Of a stretch of 64,000 nucleotides of DNA, positions 26,544 to 39,237 are shown in pieces. The translations under genes and the position numbers were made by a program. The first letter of the stretch is position 1, and each line of letters opens with the position of its first letter. The DNA is from CAIWHR01 sp963708855 (lineage in GTDB: Bacteria; Pseudomonadota; Gammaproteobacteria; Burkholderiales; Casimicrobiaceae): positions 1 to 64,000 of the forward strand of contig CAVPUM010000027.1 in assembly GCA_963708855.1 (NCBI GenBank), given 5' to 3'. The notes under the pieces are model-generated. The model saw nothing but the letters and a program-made list of their open reading frames with translations. It did no database searches and had not been told where the DNA came from.

Positions 26544-28425
26544 GCCGTGAGCCTTTCGTCGTGGCCGGTGGTCTGCATCCGCACCCGATGGCCGTCGCCG
26601 ACGTCGATCAGCTCGCCGGCGCCAGTCGCCGTCCATCCGTACGGCGCGCGCCACTCCTGCGGGCTGCGCGCCGCGCCGTCCAGCACGGCGGCGAGATCGA
26701 GCTTGCGCTTCAGATCGGCGTAGGGCACGGCGGCGAGGAGGCCCAGCGTGTAGGGGTGGAGCGGATTCTTGAACAGCTCTTCGCGCGCGCGCGATCTCGA
26801 CGATGCGACCGCGGCACATCACGGCGATTTCGTCGGCGATGTAATCGACGACGGCGAGATTGTGCGAGATGAAGAGATAGGTGAGCCCGAGCTCGGCCTG
26901 CAGGTCCTTCAGCAGGTTCAGGATCTGCGCCTGGATCGAGACGTCGAGCGCGGATACCGGCTCGTCGCAGAGCACGAGGTCCGGCTTCAGGGCGAGCGCG
27001 CGGGCGATGCCGATGCGCTGGCGCTGCCCGCCCGAAAAGCTGTGCGGATACCGGTTGAGGAAGCGCGGGTCCAGCCCGACCAATCGCATCAGCTCCTTCG
27101 CCATGTCGGCCCGGTAATCGGGGTCGCCGACTTCGTGGATCACCAGCGGCTCGCGCAGGATGTCGAAGACGGTCATCCGCGGGCTGAGCGAGCCGAACGG
27201 ATCCTGGAAGATGTACTGCACGCGGCGGCGGAACCGCATCAGGGCCTCGGGGCCGGCGCGCACGACGTCGACCATCGTGCCGCGGTCGTTGAACAACACC
27301 TCGCCGCCATCGGGATCGAGCGCGCGCATGATCACCTTCGACAGCGTGGTCTTGCCGCAGCCGCTCTCGCCGACGAGGCCGAAGCATTCGCCGCGCGGGA
27401 TGGCGAAGCTGACGTCGTCGACGGCCCGGAATGTCGGTCCCTTGCGCTGGCCGAAGAGTCCGCCGCCGCGCTGCTCGAACGTCTTGGTGACGCCGCGGAC
27501 GTCGAGATGGATCGCCGGAGCGTCGGCGGGCCACGGCTCGGTCTTCTGCACCAGCTCGCCGGCGTGATAGTCGATCGGACGCACCGGGACGAGCCGTTCG
27601 CCGGGCTTCATGTCGAAATGCGGGACCGCATGGAGCAGCGCCCGCAGGTACGGATGGGCCGGACGCTCGTACAGGGCCTCGATGCGGACCCTGCTCCATC
27701 ACGCGTCCTTCGTAGAGAACGACCACCTCATCCGCGAGGTTGGCCACGACGCCGAGGTCATGCGTGATGATCAGCACCGCCATGTTGAGCTCGGCCTGCA
27801 GATCCTTGACGAGGGCGAGGATCTGCGCCTGGATCGTCACGTCGAGCGCCGTGGTAGGCTCGTCGGCGATGAGCAGCGACGGCCGGCAGACGAGCGCCAT
27901 CGCGATCATCGCCCGCTGCCGCAGGCCGCCGGAAAGCTCGAACGGATAATTCTTCAACGCACCCGCCGGGTTGGGAAAGCCGACCAGGCGCAGCATTTCC
28001 TCGGTCCGGGCCATGCCCTCCTTGCGGCCCACCCGATGATGCAGGAAGAGCGGCTCGCTGACCTGGTCGCCGATGGTGTGCAGCGGCGACAGGGACACCA
28101 TCGGCTCCTGGAAGATCATCGAGATGTGGCGGCCGCGGATATTGCGCAGTGCGATGCCGTCGGGCTTGAGCTTGGTGATGTCGCGCGGGGGCTTGTTCGA
28201 GCCCGGCGCCGCGAAGAGAATCGCGCCGGACGAAATGCGGGCGGTCTTGGGCAGGATGCCCATCATCGCCTGCGCCGTCACCGATTTGCCCGATCCCGAT
28301 TCGCCGACCAGCGCCACGGTCGAGCCGGCGCGGATGCGGAACGAAATGCTGTTCAACGCGGGCACCATCGTGCCGCGATTGTCGAATTCGACGGACAGGT
28401 CCTGCACCTCGATCAGGTCTGCCAA
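26540..28425 (-). CDS. Fused OppD-OppF ABC ATPase, frameshifted
   Basis: Two ATPase domains appear in one reading after correcting a frame break near 27680. The first has GESGSGKSVTAQ, FQEPMVSLSPLH, ELSGGLRQRAM and LLIADEPTTALDVT. The second has GESGCGKTTLSK, FQDPFGSLSPRM, SFSGGQRQRIGIA and DLVLCDEPVSALDVS. The linker runs HPYLRALLHAVPHFDMKPGERL without the Cys-rich OppD tail, so a natural fusion like GsiA or YejF is likely. A second break lies near 26790, after which PYADLKRKLDLAAVLDG leads to the stop at 26540. The start is TTG 28425, fixed by GGAGGAAAGG just upstream. About 627 aa in all. Confidence 0.85.
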
Positions 28426-28585
28426 CCTTTCCTCCTCGCCCGGCCCGTCATTCCAGGCCGCGAGCGCGGCACCCAGACCCGATCAGCCAGCATTTGTAAC
28501 CGAAGAATGCCCGTACTTGGCGACGGCGTCGAGTCCCCCGGCGCCAAGGGGGAGGCGCCCGCTCGCCGCGCCCGGGACGATCGGG

Positions 28586-28605
28586 CCGCGGCGCACGCGC
28601 CGCGG
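28586..28605. other. Hairpins in the gap between the cyclase and oppDF
   Basis: The 195-base gap 28426-28620 holds two inverted repeats. One is CCGCGGCGC against GCGCCGCGG (28586-28594 and 28597-28605). The other is TCCCCC against GGGGGA (28534-28539 and 28548-28553). Neither is followed by a T run. They may end or stabilise the cyclase mRNA read on the minus strand. No gene is seen in the gap. Confidence 0.5.
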
Positions 28606-28620
28606 AGCGGGACATGGGAG

Positions 28621-29734
28621 TCAAGGAAGGGCGGACAGCCGAAATGCGGGCACCGGCTGGGCATAGCCCTTGAGCGTGAGCGGGGCGAGCGTTTCCACCT
28701 TCACGTCGTCGTCGAGCGCCGCCCGCACGCGACGGTCGATCAGCACTTCCCCGGCGCTCGCCTTGTTGCACAGCCGGTGGGCGAGGTTGACGACGGTGCC
28801 GATCGCCGTGTAATCGACGCGGCCCTCGTAACCGAATGCGCCGAGCGTCGCGAACCCCTGCGCGATGCCGATGCCGAGGTCGAGATCGTAGCCGAGCCTG
28901 GACCACTGGGCGCGCAACGGCGCGAAACTGCTCCTGCATGGCGAGCGCCATCCGCGCCGCGCGCTTCGCGGCATCGGGCACGGGCAGCGGGTCGTTGAAG
29001 AAGAGCAGGATGCCATCGCCGGCGAAGCGGTCGACGGTGCCTCCGAATCTGGCGATCAGCGCTCCCATGGTCGCGTGGTACGACTTCAGCACCGACTCCA
29101 CTTCCTCCGGCTCGGCCGAGTCCGTGAACGCGGTGAAGCCGCGCAGGTCGACGAAGACGTAGCAGATCTCCCGCCGGTGTGGCGCGAGTATCGACTTCCC
29201 GCCGGCCGACAGGATCGCATCGGCGACGGCGGGCGCGAAGAAGCGCTTGAGCTGTTCCATCCCCTGGAACTGGGCGACCTGCTCGGCGACGCGCTCCTCG
29301 AGCTTCAGGTTCCAGTCCTTCAACGCCTCCGCCTGGCGCCGCACCTCGTCCTGCAGGGACTTGATGCGCAGCAGCGAGCGCACGCGCGCAAAGAGCTCGG
29401 CCTGGTTGATCGGCTTCGGCAGGAAATCGTCGGCGCCGGCCTCGATGCCCTTGACCCGTTCCTGCTGCGGATCGAGCGACGTGACGAGGATGACCGGCAG
29501 CAGGGATGTTTGCGGATCGGCGCGGAGCTGCCGGCACACGTCGTAGCCGGAGAGGCCCGGCATCATGACGTCGAGCAGCACCAGGTCGGGCTGCTCGGAC
29601 GCCACTTTGACCAGCGCCTCCTCGCCGTTCACCGCCGTCGCGACCGCGTAGCCCTTGACCGCGAGCAGGTCGGCCAGCAGCTTGACGTTGTGCGGCGTGT
29701 CGTCGACGACCAGCACTTTGGCCGGAGCAGTCAT
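28621..29734 (-). CDS. Response regulator with class III nucleotide cyclase output
   Basis: A receiver domain fills the first 125 residues: VLVVDDTPHNVKLL, phosphorylation site LVLLDVMMPGLSG, and FLPKPINQAELFARV. A coiled-coil linker follows (DEVRRQAEALKDWNLKLEER). The cyclase domain has metal aspartates in VFVDLRGFTAF and RFAGDGILLFFND, and IGTVVNLAHRLC with the catalytic Asn and Arg. The Lys and Asp that mark ATP selection are missing, so ATP or GTP is open. The frame breaks once near 28925 and the protein ends FRLSALP at 28621 (about 370 aa). It directly follows a CheY-like gene and a sensor kinase, the likely phosphate donors. Confidence 0.85.
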
Positions 29735-29747
29735 GGCGGCCGGCCGA

Positions 29748-30120
29748 TCATGAGGTCTTCTCGAGCATTGCGCGCACCGTCTCCAGGAACTCCTTCAGGT
29801 TGAGCGGCTTGCCGAGGTAGCCGTCGAATCCCGCCTCGGTGATGTGCTTGCGGTCCTGCTGCATCACGGACGCGGTGACGGCGACCGCGGGAATCGCCGC
29901 CGTCTCCGGATTCGCGCGCAGCACGCGCAGCGCCTCGATGCCGTTGATGCCCGGCAACTGGATGTCCATCAGGATCAGGTCGGGCTTGCGCTCGGCGCGC
30001 GAGGCGAATGCCGTCCTCGCCGGTGATCGCTTCGATCGTGGCGTAGCCCTTGGCCTGCAGCACGTCACGGACGAGCTTCATGTTCTTCTCGTTGTCTTCG
30101 ACGATCAGTATCAGGCTCAT
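29748..30120 (-). CDS. CheY/DivK-like single-domain response regulator
   Basis: This is a receiver-only protein of about 123 aa: LILIVEDNEKNMKLVRDVL at the N-terminus, phosphorylation site LILMDIQLPGINGIE, VAVTASVMQ and the conserved Lys in YLGKPLNLKEFL. The frame breaks once near 30005. It resembles DivK-type diffusible receivers. It is placed between the sensor kinase upstream and the receiver-cyclase downstream, and probably shuttles phosphate from that kinase. Confidence 0.85.
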
Positions 30121-30163
30121 GGTGCACCCCTTCGCTCGCGCCTCCCTGCCGGACCGTCGGCGC

Positions 30164-33612
<3,449 letters not shown>

Positions 33613-33727
33613 CGGTCTCGGTCGCTGTGCGCGGTCACTGTACCACCTTGTTCGCGCGCGACAGCAGCGACGGCAGGATCGGCAGGCCCCGCATCTGCTC
33701 GGTCTCCCGGTCGGTCGCCTGCCCGAG

Positions 33728-35461
33728 TCAGCGCTGCTTCGCGGCGATCCCCTGCGCTCTGAGCGCGTCGAGCGAGGCGTTGGGCGTGAGCGCCTGCGGA
33801 TCCAGCCTGAGGTGCAGCAGGGCGGCCTTGCCGCTCGCCTGCGCGCGCTCGAACGCCGGGGCGAAATCGGCCGTCTGCAGCACGGTCTCGCCATGTGCGC
33901 CATAGGCACGGGCCAGTGCCGCGAAGTCCGGATTCGTCAAATCGCTCCCTGAAACACGTGCCGGATAATTGCGCTCCTGGTGCATGCGTATGGTCCCGTA
34001 CATGCCGTTGTCGACGACCACGAAGATCACCGCGAGGCCGTACTGCACCGCGGTCGCGAGCTCCTGCCCGTTCATCAGGAAACAACCATCGCCGTTCCAG
34101 GAGACGACCATGCGCCCGGGGTGCAGAACCTTCGCTGCGACCGCCGCCGGCACGCCGTAGCCCATCGCGCCGGAGTAGGGCCCGAGCTGCGTGCCGAAGC
34201 CGCGGTAGCGAAACAGCCGGTGCAGCCACGTCGCGTAGTTGCCCGCGCCGTTGGCCAGAATCGCGTCGTCGGGCAGCCGCGCATCCAGCCACGACACCAC
34301 TTGCCACATGTCGAGCGGACCCGGCACCGGGCGTGGCGCCCGCCAGGCCTCGAGGTCGGCGCGCGCGGCGGCGAGCACGCCGCGCCAGGGGGCCGTGTCC
34401 GGCGCCGGGTCGCGGTTCATCAACGCGAGGAACGCGCCCGGAGTTGCCGCGATCGCAAGCGCCGGCTGGTAGACCCGGCCCAGCTCGTCGGCGCCCGGGT
34501 GCACGTGAATCAGGCATTGCTTCGGTGTCGGCGCCTCGACGAGGGTGTAACCCGATGTCGCGATCTCCCCCAACCGCTCGCCGACGACGAGCAATACGTC
34601 GGCATCGCGGATGCGCGCGGCGAGGCGCGGATTGACGCCGACGCCGACGTCGCCCGCGTAGTTCGGGTGCCGGTTGTCGAACAGGTGCTGATGCCGGAAC
34701 GCGCAGGCCACCGGGACCTCGTTCGCTTCGGCGAAGCGCTGCAGCGCCGCGCAGGCTTCGCTGTCCCAGCGACTGCCGCCGACGAGCAGCAAGGGCCGCC
34801 GGGCACCGGCGAGGAGTGCGCGTGCCGCAGCCGCCTGTGCGACATCGGGCGCCGCGGCGATCGGCTCCACGCGCACCGCATCGTCGCATTCGGCGCGAGC
34901 TGACAGCATGTCCTCCGGCAGCGCGAGCACCACCGGACCCGGCCGGCCCGACATGGCCGTGCGGAACGCGCGCGCCACATACTCGGGAATCCGGTCCGCG
35001 CGGTCGATCTGCGCGACCCACTTGGCCACGCTTCCGTACATCCGACGATAGTCGATCTCCTGAAAGGCTTCGCGATCGAGAAAGTCACCCCCGACCTGGC
35101 CGACGAAGACGATCATCGGCGTCGAGTCCTGCGCCGCCGTGTGGATGCCGATCGCGGCATTCGAGGCGCCCGGCCCACGGGTTACGAATGCGATACCCGG
35201 ACGTCCGGTCAGCTTGCCATGGGCTTCGGCCATGTACGCCACGCCGCCTTCCTGCCGGCAGACCACCAGGCGCAGGCGTTCGCGGACGTCGTACAGTGCA
35301 TCCAGCACGGCCAGAAAACTTTCGCCGGGGACGCAGAAGGCGTGCGTTGCCCCCTGCGCAATCAGATTGGCGACGAGGATCTCGCCACCGGTTCGAAGGA
35401 CGGTCAAGGGTGTCTCCGCAGTGCCGCCGCCGCGAACTGCAGCGGGCCGGACAGCGTCCAT
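33728..35461 (-). CDS. ThDP-dependent enzyme of the acetolactate synthase/pyruvate decarboxylase group
   Basis: This 577-aa protein has the three-domain ThDP layout. The N-terminal pyrimidine-binding part includes FCVPGESFLAVLDAL with the catalytic Glu region RLRLVVCRQEGGVAYMAE. The central part includes LLLVGGSRWDSEACAAL. The C-terminal part has the ThDP diphosphate motif WNGDGCFLMNGQELATAV ending FVVVDNGMYG. It lacks features that would settle the substrate; sulfoacetaldehyde, glyoxylate or benzoylformate-type reactions are possible. ATG 35461 starts 80 bases from the divergent channel gene. The frame stays open further upstream but lies antisense to that gene. Confidence 0.85.
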   Translation of the reverse strand: MDAVRPAAVRGGGTAETPLTVLRTGGEILVANLIAQGATHAFCVPGESFLAVLDALYDVRERLRLVVCRQEGGVAYMAEAHGKLTGRPGIAFVTRGPGASNAAIGIHTAAQDSTPMIVFVGQVGGDFLDREAFQEIDYRRMYGSVAKWVAQIDRADRIPEYVARAFRTAMSGRPGPVVLALPEDMLSARAECDDAVRVEPIAAAPDVAQAAAARALLAGARRPLLLVGGSRWDSEACAALQRFAEANEVPVACAFRHQHLFDNRHPNYAGDVGVGVNPRLAARIRDADVLLVVGERLGEIATSGYTLVEAPTPKQCLIHVHPGADELGRVYQPALAIAATPGAFLALMNRDPAPDTAPWRGVLAAARADLEAWRAPRPVPGPLDMWQVVSWLDARLPDDAILANGAGNYATWLHRLFRYRGFGTQLGPYSGAMGYGVPAAVAAKVLHPGRMVVSWNGDGCFLMNGQELATAVQYGLAVIFVVVDNGMYGTIRMHQERNYPARVSGSDLTNPDFAALARAYGAHGETVLQTADFAPAFERAQASGKAALLHLRLDPQALTPNASLDALRAQGIAAKQR

Positions 35462-35540
35462 TCTATAATCCCGATGAGCCGGCGTCGCCACCGGATTCAA
35501 GCTTCCACTTGAACTGGAGCGCCGGACAGCGCCAAGCACC

Positions 35541-37046
35541 ATGCCGATCTCCGATCTCACCGCCGACGCCGCCTTGTTCGTTGCCGCGGCCCTCGTGCTC
35601 GCGCTCGTGACGATCTGGCTGCGCCGCGATCTGCGCAAGGGCACGGTGCAGATGGTGATCATCATGCTGGTCGGTCTTGCCGCGCTGGCACTGCTCGAGC
35701 GGTACGGCCCGGGACCGTCCGACGCGACGCTGGGTGCCATCCTCCGCGAATTGTCGCTGGTCATTCTCGCCCTCGGTGTCGCGCGCATCACCGTGACGTT
35801 CGCGTTTCGCGCCGCGCTCGGAAAGGTGGCGGTGCCGAAGATACTCGCCGACGTGCTGATGGCGCTGGTTCTCGTCGTCTTCCTGCTCTGGCGGATGACG
35901 GCGGTCGGGGTGAACCTCGCCGGCATCGTCACGACGTCCGCAGTGGTCACCGGCGTTCTCGCGTTCTCGCTGCAGGAGACGCTGGGCAACCTCTGGGGCG
36001 GCATACAGATTCAACTAGACAACACCTGCCGCCTTGGAGACTGGATCAGGGTCGACACCGTGATGGGACAGGTGATCGACATCCGGTGGCGGTACGTTGC
36101 GGTGGCGACCAACAACGGGGAGACCGTCATCATTCCCAACGGCTCGCTGGTCAAGGGACGCGTGGTCGTGGTCGCGCGCCGGGGCGACCGGCGGATTCCA
36201 TGGCGCCGCGAAGTCGAGTTCGCGGTGGTCTACGACGTTCCTCCGTCACGGGTAATCACGGCGGTCGAGGCGGCGCTGCTGCGAGCGGAGATTCCCCATG
36301 TCGCGGCGCATCCGCAACTCGACGTGGTCTGCCACAGCTTCGCCGCAAATTCGTTTGAGTTCCGGGTGCGCTATTGGCTCACCGATCTGGTGCAGGACGA
36401 CTGGACCGATTCGCAGGTGCGACTGCACGTCGCCGCGACGCTCGCGCGGCACCGGATGGAGATTCCCTATCCCCATCGCGTGCTGGTCAGGTCCAGGCCG
36501 CGGGATGCCCGCGACGCGCGCGAGTTCGCCGCCCGCAGCGCCACGCTGGCGCAGCTCGACCTGTTCATGCCGCTGACCGATGCCGAACGCCGGGCGCTGG
36601 CAGCCGAGCTGGCCGAATGTCCGTACGTGACGCACGACGTGATCGCGCGCCAGGGCGAGCCGGCCGATTCGCTCTTCATCCTCGCGCGTGGACACGTCGC
36701 CGTTTTCGACGACAGCAAGGGGGGTACCGGAGTGCGGGACCGCCTGGCGACGCTCGCAGCCCCGGGATACTTCGGCGAGATGGGACTGCTGACCGGGCAG
36801 GCGCGCGGCGCAACGGTGGTCGCCGAGGACGAAGTGCTTTGCTACCGACTGGAAAAGGCCGGCTTCGACGCGATACTCCAGGCGCGTCCCGAACTCATCG
36901 AGGCGCTGTCGCAGGTGGTGGCGGTGCGACAGGCGGCGAACGACGCGAAGCTGCAAACGCTCTCCGTCGATGCCCGCGCCAAGCAGGCTGTCGGGCGCGC
37001 GGCGGATCTCGTGCGGCGGATGAAGCGCTTTTTCGCAATCCAGTGA
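35541..37046 (+). CDS. MscS-family channel with C-terminal cyclic-nucleotide-binding domain
   Basis: This 501-aa protein belongs to the bCNG type of MscS-related channels. Membrane segments cover about residues 10-140 (FVAAALVLALVTIWL, LSLVILALGVARI, LMALVLVVFLLWRM), followed by the MscS pore-lining region VVTGVLAFSLQETLGNLWGG. The beta domain reads LGDWIRVDTVMGQVIDIRWR and TVIIPNGSLVKG. The cNMP domain begins near 340 (FMPLTDAERRALAAEL) with the phosphate-binding cassette YFGEMGLLTGQARGATVV, keeping Glu and Arg. It probably couples cyclic nucleotides to ion flow or turgor, a role inferred from the family. Confidence 0.92.
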   Translation: MPISDLTADAALFVAAALVLALVTIWLRRDLRKGTVQMVIIMLVGLAALALLERYGPGPSDATLGAILRELSLVILALGVARITVTFAFRAALGKVAVPKILADVLMALVLVVFLLWRMTAVGVNLAGIVTTSAVVTGVLAFSLQETLGNLWGGIQIQLDNTCRLGDWIRVDTVMGQVIDIRWRYVAVATNNGETVIIPNGSLVKGRVVVVARRGDRRIPWRREVEFAVVYDVPPSRVITAVEAALLRAEIPHVAAHPQLDVVCHSFAANSFEFRVRYWLTDLVQDDWTDSQVRLHVAATLARHRMEIPYPHRVLVRSRPRDARDAREFAARSATLAQLDLFMPLTDAERRALAAELAECPYVTHDVIARQGEPADSLFILARGHVAVFDDSKGGTGVRDRLATLAAPGYFGEMGLLTGQARGATVVAEDEVLCYRLEKAGFDAILQARPELIEALSQVVAVRQAANDAKLQTLSVDARAKQAVGRAADLVRRMKRFFAIQ

Positions 37047-37061
37047 AAGGGGCGAGCGCGC

Positions 37062-37961
37062 CTACCGCCCCGCGATCAGATCCTCGCGCTTGAGCAGGAA
37101 GACGCCGTTGGTGCCCGTTGCGGTCTCCAGCCAAACGAACGGCATCTGCGGGAACGCGAGTTCCACGCCGGGACGATTGTGCCCGACTTCGACCACGAGC
37201 GTTCCGCCGAGATTGAGGTAGCGAGGCGCCTCTTCGAGAATCGTGCGCACGGCGTCGAGGCCGTCTTCACCGCCGGCCAGGGCGAGGCGAGGCTCGTGCC
37301 GATATTCCGCGGGCAGCGCGGCCATCGCCACCGACGTCACGTAGGGCGGGTTGCTGATGATGAGATCGTAGCTCTTGCCCGCAAGATTTGCGAACAGGTC
37401 GGAACGGATGAGGTTGATCCGGTCCGCCAGCCCGTAATCGGCGACGTTGCGTTGCGCGACCGCGAGTGCATCCGTCGAGATGTCGACCGCGTCCACGTCG
37501 GCACGGGGGTACGCGTAGGCGAGCAGGATCGCGAGACAGCCGGATCCGGTGCAAAGGTCGAGCACGGTGGCCACGCTTTCCGGAGCGCCCGCGTAGGCCG
37601 AGAGGCCATCCGGCAGCAGTTCCGCGATGAATGAGCGCGGGATGAGGACCCGCTCGTCGACGAAGAACCGGAAATCGCCGAGCCAGGCTTCGTGGGTGAG
37701 GTATGCGGCCGGAACACGCCGGTCGATTCGCCGCTCCAGCAGCTGCGCAACCTGCGCGCGCTCCGCCAGCGTCAGCCTCGCGTCGAGGAAGGGCTCGAGG
37801 CGGTCTAGCGGCAGGTGCAGCGCATGCAGCAGCAGATAGGCTGCTTCGTCGTAGGCATTGGTCGTGCCGTGTCCGAACGCGAGCCCGGCCTCGCCGAAGC
37901 GCGACACCGCGTAACGCAGCCAGTCGCGCAGCGTCTCGAGGTCGTGCGCGGCCGCGCTCAT
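37062..37961 (-). CDS. prmB: Ribosomal protein L3 N5-glutamine methyltransferase
   Basis: This 299-aa protein has a helical N-terminal region (DWLRYAVSRFGEAGLAFGHG), the substrate-contact segment GDFRFFVDERVLIPRSFIAE, SAM motif I VLDLCTGSGCLAILLA and the catalytic NPPY motif in IISNPPYVTSVAM. The L in VDERVLIPRS and the N-terminus fit PrmB better than PrmC. ATG 37961 overlaps the dapE stop (ATGA), so the two are co-translated. It methylates a glutamine of L3 during ribosome assembly. Confidence 0.93.
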   Translation of the reverse strand: MSAAAHDLETLRDWLRYAVSRFGEAGLAFGHGTTNAYDEAAYLLLHALHLPLDRLEPFLDARLTLAERAQVAQLLERRIDRRVPAAYLTHEAWLGDFRFFVDERVLIPRSFIAELLPDGLSAYAGAPESVATVLDLCTGSGCLAILLAYAYPRADVDAVDISTDALAVAQRNVADYGLADRINLIRSDLFANLAGKSYDLIISNPPYVTSVAMAALPAEYRHEPRLALAGGEDGLDAVRTILEEAPRYLNLGGTLVVEVGHNRPGVELAFPQMPFVWLETATGTNGVFLLKREDLIAGR

Positions 37962-39163
37962 GCCCCGTTCGCCCGTCCGGTCGGCGTACCGAGCGGGACG
38001 CCAGCGAGCAGGCGTTCGAGGATGCCGTGGTAGATGGCCGCGAGGGCACCGAGGTCGTCCGCGCGCACCCGCTCGTCCACCTTGTGGACCGAGGCATTGA
38101 CCGGGCCCAGCTCGACGATTTCGCGGCAGATGTCCGCGATGAAGCGCCCGTCCGAAGTGCCGCCCGTGCAGGACAGTTCGGGCGCGATTCCGGTGACCGC
38201 CCGCACCGCCTCCGTCACCACGTCGACCAGCCTGCCGCGCCCGGTGAGGTAGGGCGGGCTGAACCCGGTCCAGGCGAGGTCGTAGTCGAGACCGTGCCGG
38301 GCAAGCAGCGCCTCGAACCGCTGCACGAGCGACTCGCGACTGCTGACCGGGCAGAACCGGAAGTTGAACGCCGCCTCGAGCGCGCCGGGAATGACGTTGG
38401 TCGCGCCGGTGCCGGCATGGAGGTTGGAGCACTGCCAGGTCGTGGGCGGGAAATAGTCGTTGCCGTCGTCCCACCGGGTGGCGGCCAGTTCGCCGAGGGC
38501 GGGCGCGGCGAGATGAATCGGATTCCTGGCGAGCTGCGGATAGGCGACATGGCCCTGGATGCCCTTGACGATCAGCGTGCCGGACAGCGTGCCGCGCCGG
38601 CCGTTCTTGATCATGTCGCCGAGACGGTCGACCGATGTCGGCTCGCCGACGATGCAGTAGTCGATGGTCTCGCCGGCTGCGGCGAGCTTCGCGACCACCT
38701 TCACGGTGCCGTCGATCGAGGGACCTTCCTCGTCCGAGGTCAGCAGGAGGGCAATCGAGCCGCCGGCCTGGGGATGGGACGCGGCGAACGCCTCGATCGC
38801 CGTCACGAACGCGGCGAGCGAGCCCTTCATGTCGGCGGCGCCCCGGCCGTAGAGAAAGCCGTCGCGCTCGGCGGGCTCGAACGGGTCCGACTGCCAGTCC
38901 GTGCGCGGACCGGTCGGCACCACGTCGGTATGGCCGGCGAAACACAGGAGCGGACGATCGACGCCACGGCGCAGCCACGTGTTCGTCACGCCGTTCATGA
39001 CCAGCGTGTCGGCGCGAAAGCCCAGTGGCGCCAGACGCGAAGCGATCAGGTCCTGGCATCCCGCATCATCGGGTGTCAACGACCGGCGCGCGATGAGCGC
39101 CCGCGTCAGGCCGAGTGTGTCGGCGCGCAGGCGTTGCGACTGGTGTCGCGTGACGGGGTCCAT
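37958..39163 (-). CDS. dapE: Succinyl-diaminopimelate desuccinylase
   Basis: This 401-aa zinc amidohydrolase of the M20 family releases LL-diaminopimelate from its N-succinyl form in lysine and cell wall synthesis. Metal and catalytic residues are visible in CFAGHTDVVPTG, YGRGAADMKGSLAAF, TSDEEGPSIDGT and IVGEPTS. The C-terminal part has CTGGTSDGRFI. ATG 39163 gives a start MDPVTRHQSQRL; a few residues longer than the usual 375-380 aa. It lies 6 kb from dapD and 8 kb from dapC. Confidence 0.95.
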   Translation of the reverse strand: MDPVTRHQSQRLRADTLGLTRALIARRSLTPDDAGCQDLIASRLAPLGFRADTLVMNGVTNTWLRRGVDRPLLCFAGHTDVVPTGPRTDWQSDPFEPAERDGFLYGRGAADMKGSLAAFVTAIEAFAASHPQAGGSIALLLTSDEEGPSIDGTVKVVAKLAAAGETIDYCIVGEPTSVDRLGDMIKNGRRGTLSGTLIVKGIQGHVAYPQLARNPIHLAAPALGELAATRWDDGNDYFPPTTWQCSNLHAGTGATNVIPGALEAAFNFRFCPVSSRESLVQRFEALLARHGLDYDLAWTGFSPPYLTGRGRLVDVVTEAVRAVTGIAPELSCTGGTSDGRFIADICREIVELGPVNASVHKVDERVRADDLGALAAIYHGILERLLAGVPLGTPTGRANGA

Positions 39164-39237
39164 GCGAGGAGCTGAACGTTCGCTTCGCTCGGAGTACGGC
39201 ACGGAGGGAGCGGGACGCGTCGAAATCGGGCGTACGG

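Noticed and set aside
35464..35469. TATAAT on the plus strand before the MscS-type gene
   Set aside because: The hexamer is perfect, but no -35 box lies at 16-18 bases and it sits right at the start of the divergent gene, so I did not list it as a promoter.
35462..36004. Longer N-terminus for the ThDP enzyme
   Set aside because: The frame stays open upstream but is antisense to the channel gene and shows no ThDP-enzyme similarity before MDAVRPAAV at 35461.
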